A program made the translations under genes and the position numbers. The notes below the pieces were generated by a model, which ran no database searches, was not told the DNA's origin, and saw nothing but the letters and a program-made list of their open reading frames with translations. Below, in pieces: positions 1 through 9,172 of a DNA stretch of 64,000 bases; position 1 is the first letter of the stretch, and every line of letters begins with the position of its first letter. The DNA is from CAVYXK01 sp963708245 (GTDB taxonomy: Bacteria > Pseudomonadota > Alphaproteobacteria > Acetobacterales > Acetobacteraceae): assembly GCA_963708245.1 (NCBI GenBank), contig OY970201.1:7006001-7070000 (forward strand). Reading direction: 5' to 3'.

Positions 1-1029
1 GGCGCCGCGGATCGCGTGTCCGCCGAGCAGGTCGTTGATGATGCCGTCATAGTCGATGGCGTACCAGACGGCCTGGCGCGCTGCCTTCACGGCAAGGGCC
101 TTGTTGAAGGCCGGCTCGCAGGTTAGGGCCATATAGACGAAATCGAGGCTCTCCAGTCCCTCGACCCGCACGTCGGGATTGCCCTTCAACGTGGCGATCT
201 GCTCGGGGATCAGGTTGAACGCCGCGTCGATGTCGCCTCGCTTGATCGCCAGAAGTTGCGTGGCGCTGTCGCTCATATGGCGGATCAGGACGTGCTCGAA
301 ATGGGCTGGGCCGCGCCAGTAGTGCGGGTTGCGGGTCAGCAGGATTTGCGCGTTGCGGGTCCAGCCAACCAGCGTGAAAGGGCCGGCGCCGGCCGAGTTC
401 TGGTTCAGCCACTGCGTCGCCTTGTCGGTGGAATTCGCATCGGAGGCGCTGGTGCCGCCGTGCGCCTCCACGACCTTCCGTTCCAGGACGCCGAAATTCG
501 GTCCGCAGATTACAGTCAGCAGCGGCTGCGTCGGATCAGTCAGGATGACATCGACGTGCCCGGGATCCGGGATCTCCACCCGCGCCACGTTGGCGACGTA
601 TTGTGACGGCTGGTCCTTGAGGTTGATGAGCCGGTCCATCGACCATTTCACGTCGTCGGCTGTAACCGGGTTGCCGCTGTTGAACTGCGCCCCCTGGCGG
701 AGAGTGAACCGCCAGCCTTTCCCGTCCGGCGTGCGCGCCCATTCGGTGGCGAGCGCAGGCTTGACGTTGAGGTAGTCGCCGGGAGTCATCGTCATGAGCG
801 CGTCGTAGGCGGCGTTCAGCGTCATTGGCGCCGTGTACTGCGCCTCGCGCGCCGGATCGAACGTGATCGAGTCGCTGATGTCGATACCGAGGACCAGCGT
901 GGTTTTGCTCGCCGCGGCATGCACCCGCTCCGGCAGTCCCGCTGCCAGGGCTGCGCCGCCCGCACCGAGCAGCCGCAATGCCTGCCGCCGACCGATCCAA
1001 CCGATCTCGCGCCAATCCGCTCCCGTCAC
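1..1029 (-). CDS. ABC transporter substrate-binding protein, family 5 (3' end outside window)
   Basis: Periplasmic binding protein of the peptide/nickel/opine class (SBP_bac_5), which delivers ligand to the permeases encoded divergently at 1157-3075. 343 codons are visible and the frame is still open at position 1. It starts at a GTG (1029-1027) preceded by GGGAGG at normal spacing. Residues 14-22 read RRQALRLLG before an alanine-rich hydrophobic stretch, a twin-arginine export signal, with likely cleavage near residue 39. Family hallmarks follow: an FDPAR segment near residue 55, GKGWRFTLRQGAQF near 105 and TADDVKWSMDRL near 125. The ligand cannot be read from the sequence; a di- or oligopeptide is the default for this family. 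Confidence 0.9.
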   Translation of the reverse strand, partial: MTGADWREIGWIGRRQALRLLGAGGAALAAGLPERVHAAASKTTLVLGIDISDSITFDPAREAQYTAPMTLNAAYDALMTMTPGDYLNVKPALATEWARTPDGKGWRFTLRQGAQFNSGNPVTADDVKWSMDRLINLKDQPSQYVANVARVEIPDPGHVDVILTDPTQPLLTVICGPNFGVLERKVVEAHGGTSASDANSTDKATQWLNQNSAGAGPFTLVGWTRNAQILLTRNPHYWRGPAHFEHVLIRHMSDSATQLLAIKRGDIDAAFNLIPEQIATLKGNPDVRVEGLESLDFVYMALTCEPAFNKALAVKAARQAVWYAIDYDGIINDLLGGHAIRGA

Positions 1030-1156
1030 GACGACCTCCCGTGTGTTCTTGTAGGCGCGAGCATCATACCTGGCGGCCTCGCGCCGACAAGTTGGCGGTC
1101 GGCGGCTGATCGGCGATAGTCGCGCAAGGGAGAGCAGACGGAAGGGAAGGGGACGC

Positions 1157-2170
1157 ATGCTGCGCTATATCGCCTCCCGCCTGCTGATTGCGGCCGTAAT
1201 GGTCGTGCTTGCCACGCTGGTGATCTTCCTGATCGCCAACATCGTGCCGGGCGACCCGGTGCTGACGCAGTTGGGTGACATCGCCGCGAACAATCCCGTC
1301 ATTGTCGCCGCATACCGGCACAAATGGGGGCTCGATCTGCCGATGTGGGACCGCTACTGGATCTTCCTCGTCGGGCTGTTCCATGGCGATCTCGGTATAT
1401 CGATCTCCTCGCAGCGACCGGTGCTCGATGACATCGCGCAATACGCGCCGGCAACGGTCGAGCTTTCGACGGTGGCGTTCCTGCTGTCGCTGGTGGTTGG
1501 CCTGCCGCTCGGGGTGATCGCGGCGATCGAGAGGGATTCCTGGGTCGACCACCTGGCTCGTGCGGTGTCGCTGATCGGCGTCTCGTCGCCGACGTTCTGG
1601 CTGGCGTTCATCATGCTGGCGGTGTTCTACGGCTGGCTGGGCTGGGCTCCGGGACCGGGGCAGATCGGCGCCGACCAGTTCCCGCCGCCGGTGGTCACCG
1701 GGTTCATGCTGATCGACGCGCCGCTTGCCGGGCAGTGGGACACGTTCTGGGATGCGGTGGCGCATCTGGTACTGCCGTCGATCGTGCTGGCGTCCGCTAC
1801 GCTTGGGCTGATTACGCGGACCACTCGCGCGGCGATGCTGGACGCACTGTCACAAGACTATATCCGCGTCGCCCGTGCCAAGGGGCTGGTCCGCCGGGCG
1901 GTTATGCTGGGCCACGCGCTGCCCAATGCGATGCTGCCGGTGGTCACGCTCGGGGGACTTGCGTATGCGCAGTTGCTGACCGGGACGGTATTGACTGAAA
2001 CTATTTTCTCTTGGCCGGGGCTTGGCCGCTATACCTTCCAGAGTGCGGAGTTCCTCGACTTTCCGGCGATCATGGGGGTCACCATCATGGTCGCGGTGGT
2101 CTATGTGGTGGTCAACCTGCTGGTCGATCTATCCTATGCGCTGCTCGACCCGCGGGTGATGCGACGATGA
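1157..2170 (+). CDS. ABC transporter permease, DppB/OppB type
   Basis: First inner-membrane permease of the importer, 337 residues, the usual length for DppB. The N-terminus (MLRYIASRLLIAAVMVV, then a IANIVPGDPV segment) is the typical first membrane helix of the family. The EAA-type loop that contacts the ATPase lies near residues 233-262 (YIRVARAKGL...HALPNAMLP). The start has GGAAGGGG just upstream. The gene is divergent from the binding protein and overlaps the next permease by ATGA at 2167-2170, so the two are translationally coupled. Substrate specificity is unknown. Confidence 0.93.
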   Translation: MLRYIASRLLIAAVMVVLATLVIFLIANIVPGDPVLTQLGDIAANNPVIVAAYRHKWGLDLPMWDRYWIFLVGLFHGDLGISISSQRPVLDDIAQYAPATVELSTVAFLLSLVVGLPLGVIAAIERDSWVDHLARAVSLIGVSSPTFWLAFIMLAVFYGWLGWAPGPGQIGADQFPPPVVTGFMLIDAPLAGQWDTFWDAVAHLVLPSIVLASATLGLITRTTRAAMLDALSQDYIRVARAKGLVRRAVMLGHALPNAMLPVVTLGGLAYAQLLTGTVLTETIFSWPGLGRYTFQSAEFLDFPAIMGVTIMVAVVYVVVNLLVDLSYALLDPRVMRR

Positions 2171-3075
2171 CCTCGCGCGTGCCCGCTAGTGCGACGGCCG
2201 GCATCGACCTCGCGCTGCTGGCTGGCGAGGCCGAAAGCTCTGTCGCCGGACGCCGGCGACGGTGGCTGCGCCGGTATGGCCTGGCGGCTGCCGGCGGGGC
2301 GCTGATCCTTTTCTGGATGATGGCGGCTGTGTTCGCGCCCAGCATCGCACCGTATTCGCCCGACGTGGTGCATGTTGCCGGACGGCTTGCGGCCCCCTCG
2401 GCGGCACATTGGTTGGGTACTGACGAGCTGGGACGTGATGTGTTTACCCGCGTGCTGTACGGCGCGCGCACCTCGCTGACGGTCGGGTTTGTGGTGGTTC
2501 TGGTGGGGGGCGCGTTCGGCTCGCTGCTTGGTGCCGTGGCCGCGTATGTCCGCGGCTGGGCCGAGGAGGGGCTGATGCGCGCCACCGACCTGATGTTCTG
2601 CTTCCCGCCGATCATCCTGGCAATGGCGATCGCCGCGGCACTGGGGATCGGCACGCGGAACACCGTGATTGCCATGTTGGTGGTGTGGTGGCCGAAATTC
2701 GCCCGGCTCGCCCGCAGCGTGGTGATCGGCCAGCGAGCGCAGGAGTATGTCGCCGCGGCGCAGACCGTCGGCTTTGGTCCCACGCATATCCTGATGCGCC
2801 AGATTGTGCCGAACGCGGTGGGGCCGCTGATCGTGCTGGTTACGCTCGACCTCGGCAATGCGATCCTGGTGTTTGCGGGGTTGTCGTTCCTGGGGCTCGG
2901 GGTGGTGCCGCCGACGCCTGAATGGGGCTCGATGGTTTCCGAAGGGCGCGAGCTGGTATCGCAATGGTGGGTCGCTACGTTCCCGGGCCTGGCGATCCTG
3001 TCTGTGGTGATGGGCTTCAACTTCGTGGGCGACGGCCTGCGCGACTGGCTCGATCCGCATGCCCGGCGTCGTTGA
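2167..3075 (+). CDS. ABC transporter permease, DppC/OppC type
   Basis: Second permease of the importer, 302 residues. An ATG exists upstream in this frame at 2011, but it lies inside dppB; the ATG overlapping the dppB stop at 2167 is the better start. A cytoplasmic arginine-rich segment (residues 28-38) precedes the first helix. The LGTDELGRDVFTRVLYGAR signature of DppC proteins follows at about residues 82-100, and an EAA loop (EYVAAAQTVGF...RQIVPNAVGP) lies near residues 195-220. It pairs with the DppB-like protein to form the channel. The downstream ATPase gene starts 17 bases before its stop. Confidence 0.93.
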   Translation: MTSRVPASATAGIDLALLAGEAESSVAGRRRRWLRRYGLAAAGGALILFWMMAAVFAPSIAPYSPDVVHVAGRLAAPSAAHWLGTDELGRDVFTRVLYGARTSLTVGFVVVLVGGAFGSLLGAVAAYVRGWAEEGLMRATDLMFCFPPIILAMAIAAALGIGTRNTVIAMLVVWWPKFARLARSVVIGQRAQEYVAAAQTVGFGPTHILMRQIVPNAVGPLIVLVTLDLGNAILVFAGLSFLGLGVVPPTPEWGSMVSEGRELVSQWWVATFPGLAILSVVMGFNFVGDGLRDWLDPHARRR

Positions 3076-5143
3076 TCGCCGCGCCATTCCGGCCGTGGAG
3101 TCGGGCGCCTCGCGTGAGGGCAGCGATCCGCCCCTGCTGGAAGTGAAAGACCTACACACCTGGTTCTTCACCGATGCGGGTGTGGTACGCGCGGTGGATG
3201 GCGTCAGCTTCGACCTGCATCGTGGCGAGGCGCTTGGCATCGTCGGTGAATCAGGGTCGGGCAAGAGCGTCACCGCGAAGTCGATTATGCGTTTGTTGGA
3301 GGAACCGGCCCGCATCGTCGCCGGTACGATCCGCTTTCGCGGACGCGAGCTGACTGCACTGTCCGAGTCGGAAATGCGCGAGATCCGCGGCGCCGAGATC
3401 GCGATGGTCTTCCAGGACCCGATGACCTCGTTGAACCCGGTGCTGCGCATCGCCCGGCAGTTGATCGAGACGATGACCGCGCACCGCCGCTTCGGACGCG
3501 CCGCGGCTCGCCGCCGCGCGGCGTCGCTGCTGGGTCGGATGGGCATCGCCGGACCGGAGCGCGCGCTGCGGGGATGGCCGCACCAGTTCTCGGGCGGTAT
3601 GCGCCAGCGCGTCATGCTGGCAATGGGTTTTTCCAATGAGCCGGCGCTGATCCTTGCCGACGAGCCGACCACCGCGCTGGATGTTACCATTCAGGCGCAG
3701 ATCCTCGATCTGCTGCGCGGGCTGAACGACGATCTGGGTACCGCGGTGGTCCTGATCAGCCACGATCTGGGGGTGATCGCGAATCTCTGTTCGCGTGTGC
3801 TGGTCATGTATGCGGGCGAAGTCGTGGAAGAGGGCACGCCCGAAGACCTGCTGTCGGACCCGCGCCACCCTTACACATGGGCGCTGCTGCATGCGGCGCC
3901 GCGGCTCGATCAGGCGATGGCGGGCGAGCGCCGGCTCGCCACTATCGAGGGGCAGCCGCCCGATGCACGCGCCTGGCCGGAGGGCTGTCGCTTCCGCGCG
4001 CGGTGCCCGTTCGCAGTTGAGGCATGCGCGCAGCACCCGTCCCTTTTGGCGGTGGGGCCGGATCGGAGTGCACGCTGTTGGGTCACGCAGGGCGGTGCTC
4101 GGCTGGCGCCGCCGCATACGGCAGCAGGCACGTCGGCGGTCCGGGTGGCTGCGAATGAAACGCGGCCGATGCTGGAGGTGCGGGGGCTGCGGAAGCATTT
4201 CGTGCTGGCGCGCGACAGTTTTCTGGAGCCTCGACGTGTGCTGCGCGCGGTCGATGGAGTCGATCTGACGGTGTTTCCGGGTGAAACCGTCGGTCTGGTG
4301 GGTGAGTCCGGTTGTGGGAAATCGACGCTGGCGCGCGTGGTGATGCGGCTGGACGAGCCGACCGAGGGGACCGTTGTGTTCGACGGAACTGACATCTCGC
4401 ATCAATCTCAAGCGCGGATCCGGCCGCTGCGGCGGCGGATGCAGATGATCTTTCAGGACCCGTACGCCTCGCTCAACCCGCGCATGACGGTGGGGGAGAT
4501 TCTTGCGGGGCCGTTGCGGTTGCATGGGTTGGCCGACGGGGCTTCGGCGACGCGGGCGCGAGTTGGCGAGTTGCTGGACCTTGTCGGCCTGCCTCCGGCC
4601 TCCGCGGCGCGTTTCCCGCATGAGTTCTCGGGCGGGCAGCGCCAGCGAATCTCGATTGCGCGCGCGCTTGCCGTGGAGCCGGTATTCGTGCTTGGCGACG
4701 AGCCGATCTCGGCGCTGGATGTGAACATCCAGGCGCAGATCATCAACCTGATGATCGGGTTGCAGGAGCGGCTGGGCCTGACCTATCTGTTCATTGCACA
4801 CGATCTTGCGGTGGTACGGCACATCTCCGACCGGATCGTGGTGCTCTATCTGGGCCAGGTGGTGGAGACCGCGCCGGCGGCGCTGTTGTTCGCCCGCAAG
4901 CTGCACCCTTATACCGCGACGCTGATCTCCGCCGTTCCGGTGCCCGATGCGGCGGTGGAACGGACACGTCGGCGGATCATCCTGCAGGGTGAGCTGCCTA
5001 GCGCGATCGACCCGCCCAGTGGGTGCCGCTTCCGCACGCGCTGTCCGGCCGCCGCGCCTCGATGTGCGGCCGAGGCGCCGGCGCTGGCAGAGGCAGAACC
5101 GGGTCATTTCGTGGCGTGCCATTTCCCCGGGGCGGTGCGGTGA
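3059..5143 (+). CDS. Fused double ABC ATPase (DppD-DppF type)
   Basis: A 694-residue protein holding two complete nucleotide-binding domains, equivalent to DppD plus DppF of split systems; it powers the importer. Domain 1 has Walker A GESGSGKS at residues 63-70, signature FSGGMRQR near 179 and Walker B LILADEPTTALD near 199. Domain 2 has Walker A GESGCGKS near 415-422, signature FSGGQRQR near 523 and Walker B VFVLGDEPISALD. Each half ends in the oligopeptide-transporter C-terminal cysteine cluster (GCRFRARCPF and GCRFRTRCPA). The start overlaps the dppC end. A decayed copy of the extreme 3' end of this gene lies at 12545-12630. Confidence 0.95.
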   Translation: MPGVVDRRAIPAVESGASREGSDPPLLEVKDLHTWFFTDAGVVRAVDGVSFDLHRGEALGIVGESGSGKSVTAKSIMRLLEEPARIVAGTIRFRGRELTALSESEMREIRGAEIAMVFQDPMTSLNPVLRIARQLIETMTAHRRFGRAAARRRAASLLGRMGIAGPERALRGWPHQFSGGMRQRVMLAMGFSNEPALILADEPTTALDVTIQAQILDLLRGLNDDLGTAVVLISHDLGVIANLCSRVLVMYAGEVVEEGTPEDLLSDPRHPYTWALLHAAPRLDQAMAGERRLATIEGQPPDARAWPEGCRFRARCPFAVEACAQHPSLLAVGPDRSARCWVTQGGARLAPPHTAAGTSAVRVAANETRPMLEVRGLRKHFVLARDSFLEPRRVLRAVDGVDLTVFPGETVGLVGESGCGKSTLARVVMRLDEPTEGTVVFDGTDISHQSQARIRPLRRRMQMIFQDPYASLNPRMTVGEILAGPLRLHGLADGASATRARVGELLDLVGLPPASAARFPHEFSGGQRQRISIARALAVEPVFVLGDEPISALDVNIQAQIINLMIGLQERLGLTYLFIAHDLAVVRHISDRIVVLYLGQVVETAPAALLFARKLHPYTATLISAVPVPDAAVERTRRRIILQGELPSAIDPPSGCRFRTRCPAAAPRCAAEAPALAEAEPGHFVACHFPGAVR

Positions 5144-5153
5144 TCCACGATGG

Positions 5154-5411
5154 GGTCTATTCTCATTGCCGTCTCATTTCGTTGTCCGTGAGACGGTTGT
5201 ACCATGCGGTGAGATAGCCTCGGGGGAAGCTGCGGATGCAGGCTGAGGCACGCAGGTAGAGCGGTATCCTGTCGCCGGCCTCCTGCCGCAAAGGCTGACG
5301 AGCGGGAGAGGCGTATGTGGGCCCGGCATTCCCGTCATCATGGCCGGCGGTCTATTCTCATCGTCGTCTCATTTCGTGGCGCGCGAGACAGTTGGATCAT
5401 GTGGTGAGATA
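5154..5411. repeat. Two copies of a ~63-bp element with internal dyads
   Basis: Copies at 5154-5217 and 5349-5411 are direct repeats. Both begin GGTCTATTCTCAT, continue through GTCTCATTTCG and end GGTGAGATA. Each contains outward-facing TCTCA and inward-facing TGAGA words, so each is a weak palindrome. They resemble the multiple short terminal repeats of IS21-type ends, but no transposase is present. No gene could be recognised in the rest of 5144-5635. Confidence 0.6.
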
Positions 5412-5635
5412 ATACCAGGCGCCTTTGATGTCGAAAGGCGGCGGAATGCGCTTCGCTTTTCCGCCCTACCGGAGCGCATGGCGAGTCAACCGCAAGAGCG
5501 GGTGGTATAACTTCAGAGGAGACCACAGATGCACGTTGACGCGCACAGAGGGCGCGTGGGGTTCTGCCTGGGTGAGGCCCTCAACCGGTTCGGGATGGGC
5601 GGCTCCCTCCTGCAATGCCCGCAAGGGGAGGGGGA

Positions 5636-6355
5636 CTAAGCGGCGGATTGGCGGTCCGGCGTGGTGGGAGGTGGGAGAAGCGCGGTGATGAGCGACTGAA
5701 TCAAGTCGTCGTCGGGCGGGCCGGATAATCTCTCCATCAGGCGGAGCAGGTCGGCCCTTCGTGGAGAGATGGCTTTGTCGTTCTGGGTGGCGACGAGTGG
5801 GGCGGGCTGGGGTTGCTGCACCGGCTCGGGTTCCGGTTGCGGTTGGGACACCGGCGACGGCGCGGGTGATTCGGCGACCGCCGCGGGCGTCGCTTGTGGT
5901 GACAGTGCCTGTGCCATGAGGCCGAGGGCGCAATGCTCGATCCAGGCGGCACGGTCGCGGGCTTCTTGGTTCTTCTCCAGCTTCTGTCGGGCGGCCTGCA
6001 TGCGAAGCAGCAGTCTGAGCGCACTCTGCGCCTGCCGCATCATGCTGTTGGCCTGGGCACGGCACTTCTGTGCCCAGTACGACGTTGTGTCCGCTTCCTG
6101 GGCGAGTCGCAGGAGATTTTTCCACTGTTCGGAGGCGGCGACATAGAGAGCGGCGACATCGGCCTCGGCGGCGTTGGCCGGACAGAGCGCGGCGATGCGG
6201 GCGATGGCGGCCTGATCTCGCCGGGCGAGGTCTTCAGGGCTGTCGGTGAGGGGCGCTGGTAGCGTGAGGAGCAGCGTGTGGACGAGCTGGTAGTAGGTGT
6301 CGGCCGGGAGTTGGTCGGCGAGGTTGGTGTGGTTCGGTGCGGTGCTGACGGACAT
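5636..6355 (-). CDS. Hypothetical protein with proline/glutamine-rich C-terminal region
   Basis: 239 residues from the ATG at 6355. The frame is open further upstream but turns into low-quality, arginine-rich sequence, so this start (MSVSTAPNHTNL) is preferred. The first ~150 residues are alanine-rich and probably helical. They include an ALYVAASEQWKNLLRLAQEA segment near residue 70 and a basic helix (QAARQKLEKNQEARDRAAW) near 125. Residues ~165-205 are low-complexity proline and glutamine repeats. The last ~35 residues contain DLLRLMERL. I recognise it as a conserved uncharacterised type from acetic-acid-bacteria relatives but cannot assign a function. It is isolated, between the ABC operon and a decayed recombinase. 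Confidence 0.6.
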   Translation of the reverse strand: MSVSTAPNHTNLADQLPADTYYQLVHTLLLTLPAPLTDSPEDLARRDQAAIARIAALCPANAAEADVAALYVAASEQWKNLLRLAQEADTTSYWAQKCRAQANSMMRQAQSALRLLLRMQAARQKLEKNQEARDRAAWIEHCALGLMAQALSPQATPAAVAESPAPSPVSQPQPEPEPVQQPQPAPLVATQNDKAISPRRADLLRLMERLSGPPDDDLIQSLITALLPPPTTPDRQSAA

Positions 6356-6729
6356 GGTTGCGCTTCTAGCATTAGTCTTTATGCTTGTCAAGGTTAATAT
6401 TGTTATCTGGGAAGGCCCCGAACCTGGGACCTTCAGGCCTCCTACGCTGGGGGATCTGACGCGGCCCAACCGGGTCTTGAGGACGCGATCGCCGCCATTC
6501 GCAAGACGCGTGGGCGCTGGTCGCGTTCGCCTCGTTGTTCCGTTCTGGCAGGCGTAGCGCGGGTCAAGGAAAAAACGCGGCCGAGCGGAGCCACGCGCAG
6601 CGCCGCACGATCGCGGTTTTTGCTCCCCTGTCAGGGGGCGCGAGCATGGCGAGCACGGCAAGGCTTTTTCCTTGAGGCGCGCGAGCACTGCGCGGACCCT
6701 TCTGCGCGAAGCGAGCGCCCGCTCGCTTC

Positions 6730-7163
6730 ATCTCAAGCATTCTTTCTCTCGTCGCCGTGCCACCGTCGGTCCGCCGGGCAGACCCGGCATCGGCGCGGCC
6801 CTCTCGCCGTGCGTTCGAGAATGCGGCGGCGTTCGAGCTTCGTGGCAACGCCCAGGATCGCGAAGATGATCTCTACAAAATCGGAACGGCTCGGCCAGTG
6901 ACTTGATACCTGCTCCCGCTCGCTGCATCTCGCGGGCAATGATGAGTAGGTCTGTAGTGTCGCGCGAGAGGCGGTCAACCGCCGGGGTTATCACCACGTC
7001 GCCACGGGTAAGAACGGCCATCAGCTTGCGAAGCTGGGGGCGGTTGGTGGTGGTGCCGGTGATCTTCTCGGAACACCTTCGCGCATCCCGCCGCCTTCAG
7101 TTGTGCGAGCTGGCCGGTGTGGTCTTGTGCTCGGGTCGAGACGCGGGCGTAGCCGTAAATCAT
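6730..7163 (-). pseudogene. Serine recombinase (resolvase/invertase) with frameshifts
   Basis: Three reading frames must be joined to recover a resolvase. The N-terminal strand with the catalytic serine (MIYGYARVSTRAQDHTGQL) starts at 7163. The continuation with the conserved arginine helix (GDVVITPAVDRLSRDTTDLL) lies in another frame at about 6970-7010. The LGVATKLERRRILERTARG helix that precedes the DNA-binding tail is in a third frame near 6800-6870. No single frame covers the protein, so it is inactive as read. The preceding stretch 6356-6729 holds no recognisable gene beyond possible tail fragments of this recombinase. Confidence 0.8.
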
Positions 7164-7227
7164 GCTTTCATTGTGCATCAGAAGTCTGCATCAAAAAAGC
7201 CCAATCCTTTCAATGGCCCGGCTTTGA

Positions 7228-7249
7228 TGCAGATATCTTGAGATCTGCA
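7228..7249. promoter_or_regulatory. Palindrome upstream of recombinase relic (candidate res subsite)
   Basis: TGCAGATATC-TT-GAGATCTGCA is a 22-bp near-perfect inverted repeat about 65 bp upstream of the recombinase start at 7163. Serine resolvases act at res sites made of such imperfect palindromes upstream of their own gene, so this is a plausible crossover or binding subsite. The assignment is inference from position and symmetry. Confidence 0.35.
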
Positions 7250-7355
7250 CCAAAGGTCGGCAGTGGGTGGTTAGCCGCCGCTCAGTTTTCTTGTGGTATG
7301 GGGAAGCCAACCATGATAACTGCGAGCGGCGAAGCCAAAAGGGGGAGAGTCGCAG

Positions 7356-7653
7356 ATGTCTACTCCGCGGAACAGTCGCCGGGCGCTACCGTTGGCGGTT
7401 ATATGCCTTGCAGCCATCGGCACTGCGACTGGCGAAGCCTTCGGCGAACAAATAAACATATTGTGGCAGACGACCGATAGTCGGACTGCAAGCGACGGCG
7501 ACAATGTGACGCGAGAAGGCACGGCGACGTTCGCGAACGGCGAAAAGCGCACATTGTCAGCCATGCCGTTCACCATATCGACTCCTGGACGAGCGGAACT
7601 GGTTCGGTAGTTTCGGTATACAAGTTTGACGACGGCCTGCACGGGAGCATCGG
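7356..7653 (+). pseudogene. Small exported protein, apparently frameshifted
   Basis: An ATG at 7356 opens an 84-residue frame with a clear secretion signal (basic start, then LPLAVICLAAIGTATGEAFG). The frame turns into poor sequence after the segment KRTLSAMPFTI and stops at 7610. A neighbouring frame continues sensibly from about 7583 (DSWTSGTGSVVSVYKFDDG) and runs into the methyltransferase start. A one-base change near 7580 would join the two into a roughly 95-residue exported protein. No family is recognised. Confidence 0.4.
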
Positions 7654-7654
7654 A

Positions 7655-8467
7655 ATGTCGGGTTCGGACAAGGTCTTTGCAGGATCAATTCCTGAGATCT
7701 ACGACGCCTACATTGTTCCCCTCAACTTTGAGGAATATGCGTCTGACCTCGCACAAAGGGTCTGCGAATCGAACCCTGGCCACGTGCTTGAAACGGCGGC
7801 CGGCACCGGTGCCTTGACGAGGGCTCTCGCTCCGCTGCTTGCTCCAACTGCCCGTTACGTGGTCTCCGATCTCAACGAGCCGATGCTGCAATGGGCTGCC
7901 AGTCGGCAGGGCGCGGACCCTCGCATTGCCTGGCGTCAAGCGGACGCTGTGCACCTGCCCTTCGAGCGCGCTGCCTTCGACGTGGTCTGCTGTCAATTCG
8001 GAGTTATGTTCTTTCCCGATCGCGTTGCCGCATTTCGTGAGGTGATTCGGGTCCTCCGGCCCGGCGGCCGGTTCCATTTCAGTGTTTGGGACAGTATTGA
8101 GTACAATGACTTCGCGCGCGAGGTGACGCACGCCGCCTACGCGTTCTTCCCGGCCGATCCGCCTCTGTTTCTCGCCCGGACGCCACACGGCTACCACGAC
8201 GTCCGACGGATCGAGGCTGAACTACGGGAAGCCGGCTTCTCCGACATTGTCATTGAGACGGTCGAACGCAGGAGCACTGCGCCAAGTCCTCGCATCCCGG
8301 CAATCGCCTATTGCCAGGGCACTCCCTTGCGTAACGAGATCGAGGCTCGCAATCCAAAAGCACTGGATGCCGTCACCCAGCTTGCAACCGATGCGATCGC
8401 CAGAAAATACGGCGACGGTCCTGTATCTGGAAAGATGCAAGCGCACGTGGTCGCCGCCCAGAGGTAG
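7655..8467 (+). CDS. Class I SAM-dependent methyltransferase
   Basis: 270 residues with the Rossmann methyltransferase fold of the UbiE/Methyltransf_11 group. SAM-binding motif I is VLETAAGTGALT at residues 44-55, the acidic residue of motif II lies in YVVSDLNEPML near 70, and ADAVHLPFERAAFDVV followed by LRPGGRFHFSVWD marks the later motifs at about 98-148. The start ATG is the first in a frame that is also open upstream. The substrate is unknown and there is no biosynthetic context: it stands between a decayed exported gene and a membrane protein gene. Confidence 0.85.
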   Translation: MSGSDKVFAGSIPEIYDAYIVPLNFEEYASDLAQRVCESNPGHVLETAAGTGALTRALAPLLAPTARYVVSDLNEPMLQWAASRQGADPRIAWRQADAVHLPFERAAFDVVCCQFGVMFFPDRVAAFREVIRVLRPGGRFHFSVWDSIEYNDFAREVTHAAYAFFPADPPLFLARTPHGYHDVRRIEAELREAGFSDIVIETVERRSTAPSPRIPAIAYCQGTPLRNEIEARNPKALDAVTQLATDAIARKYGDGPVSGKMQAHVVAAQR

Positions 8468-8533
8468 CGAAACGTGGCTACCCACGAAATCGGCCGAGCC
8501 AAAAGCATAACCTGAGGCAGGTCAGCGTCCGCC

Positions 8534-9172
8534 GTGAACAGGGCGGGAATGTTCAAGACGAGCAGCCGCATTTTGCCGTGTGCGTTTTTCTTGATTTACG
8601 CAATGGCGCGAAAGCGATGGCCCTCCCCGGAGCAGGATCGGTGTGTTACCGTGCCGCGTAGCAACGTCGGTCAGGGAGGGCTCCACCAACTAATGACGCC
8701 TGAGATCGACCCGAGGCCGGATCGAGGCGACGAGACAAGCAGGCGTCGGCAGACGTGGACCGCCGCCCTCGTGTCTGTCCCGTGCTTCCTCTGGGCAGGT
8801 TACGCCGCGACCACCAACAAGGTGAACTCCACCAGCCAGTGGGTAGTTTTCTTGCTTAGTGCGTGTATAGGGGGAGCAGGACTTATTTGGTTTGTAGCAT
8901 CGATGGGGGACAGCAAAGTCAGTGTGAATCTTCGTTGGCTCAAGGCTACTGGTGTTTGCGCCATTGTGTTCGCTTTGTTACTTATTCTGTTACAAGCACT
9001 TCATGTAACAAATCTCGCAGAACTCACTGGCGTTTCTAATTCGATACGATCTGAGGAGAGCTCTAGACCCGAAAATACCAAAACGCTCCTGAGCGACTTT
9101 GCAGACTTTATCAAGGAGTTGCGGGGCAAATCCTCACGCGAGACTGTCCCACACAAACTCAAGCCCCCCTAG
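8534..9172 (+). CDS. Hypothetical membrane protein
   Basis: The open frame is 212 residues from the ATG at 8534. An in-frame ATG at 8693 (MTPEIDPRPDRGDE) has GGGAGGG 11 bases upstream and may be the true start, giving 159 residues. Three hydrophobic segments are visible in the shorter form: WTAALVSVPCFLWAGYA, WVVFLLSACIGGAGLIWFVA and ATGVCAIVFALLLILLQAL. A charged tail with KTLLSDFADFIKELRGKS follows. It is less GC-rich than its neighbours, hinting at recent acquisition. No family is recognised. Confidence 0.5.
   Translation: MNRAGMFKTSSRILPCAFFLIYAMARKRWPSPEQDRCVTVPRSNVGQGGLHQLMTPEIDPRPDRGDETSRRRQTWTAALVSVPCFLWAGYAATTNKVNSTSQWVVFLLSACIGGAGLIWFVASMGDSKVSVNLRWLKATGVCAIVFALLLILLQALHVTNLAELTGVSNSIRSEESSRPENTKTLLSDFADFIKELRGKSSRETVPHKLKPP

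Noticed and set aside
536..1015. Minus-strand 159-residue frame inside the substrate-binding-protein gene
   Set aside because: Arginine-rich shadow; the adjacent frame from the GTG at 1029 gives a clean binding protein with a Tat signal.
2134..5122. Long minus-strand frames (518 and 623 residues) opposite the permease and ATPase genes
   Set aside because: Arginine- and histidine-rich composition typical of antisense frames in GC-rich DNA; the plus-strand ABC genes explain the region.
6405..6480. Sequence resembling the 3' half of a tRNA on the minus strand
   Set aside because: A T-arm-like word is present, but no acceptor, D or anticodon stems can be paired around it.
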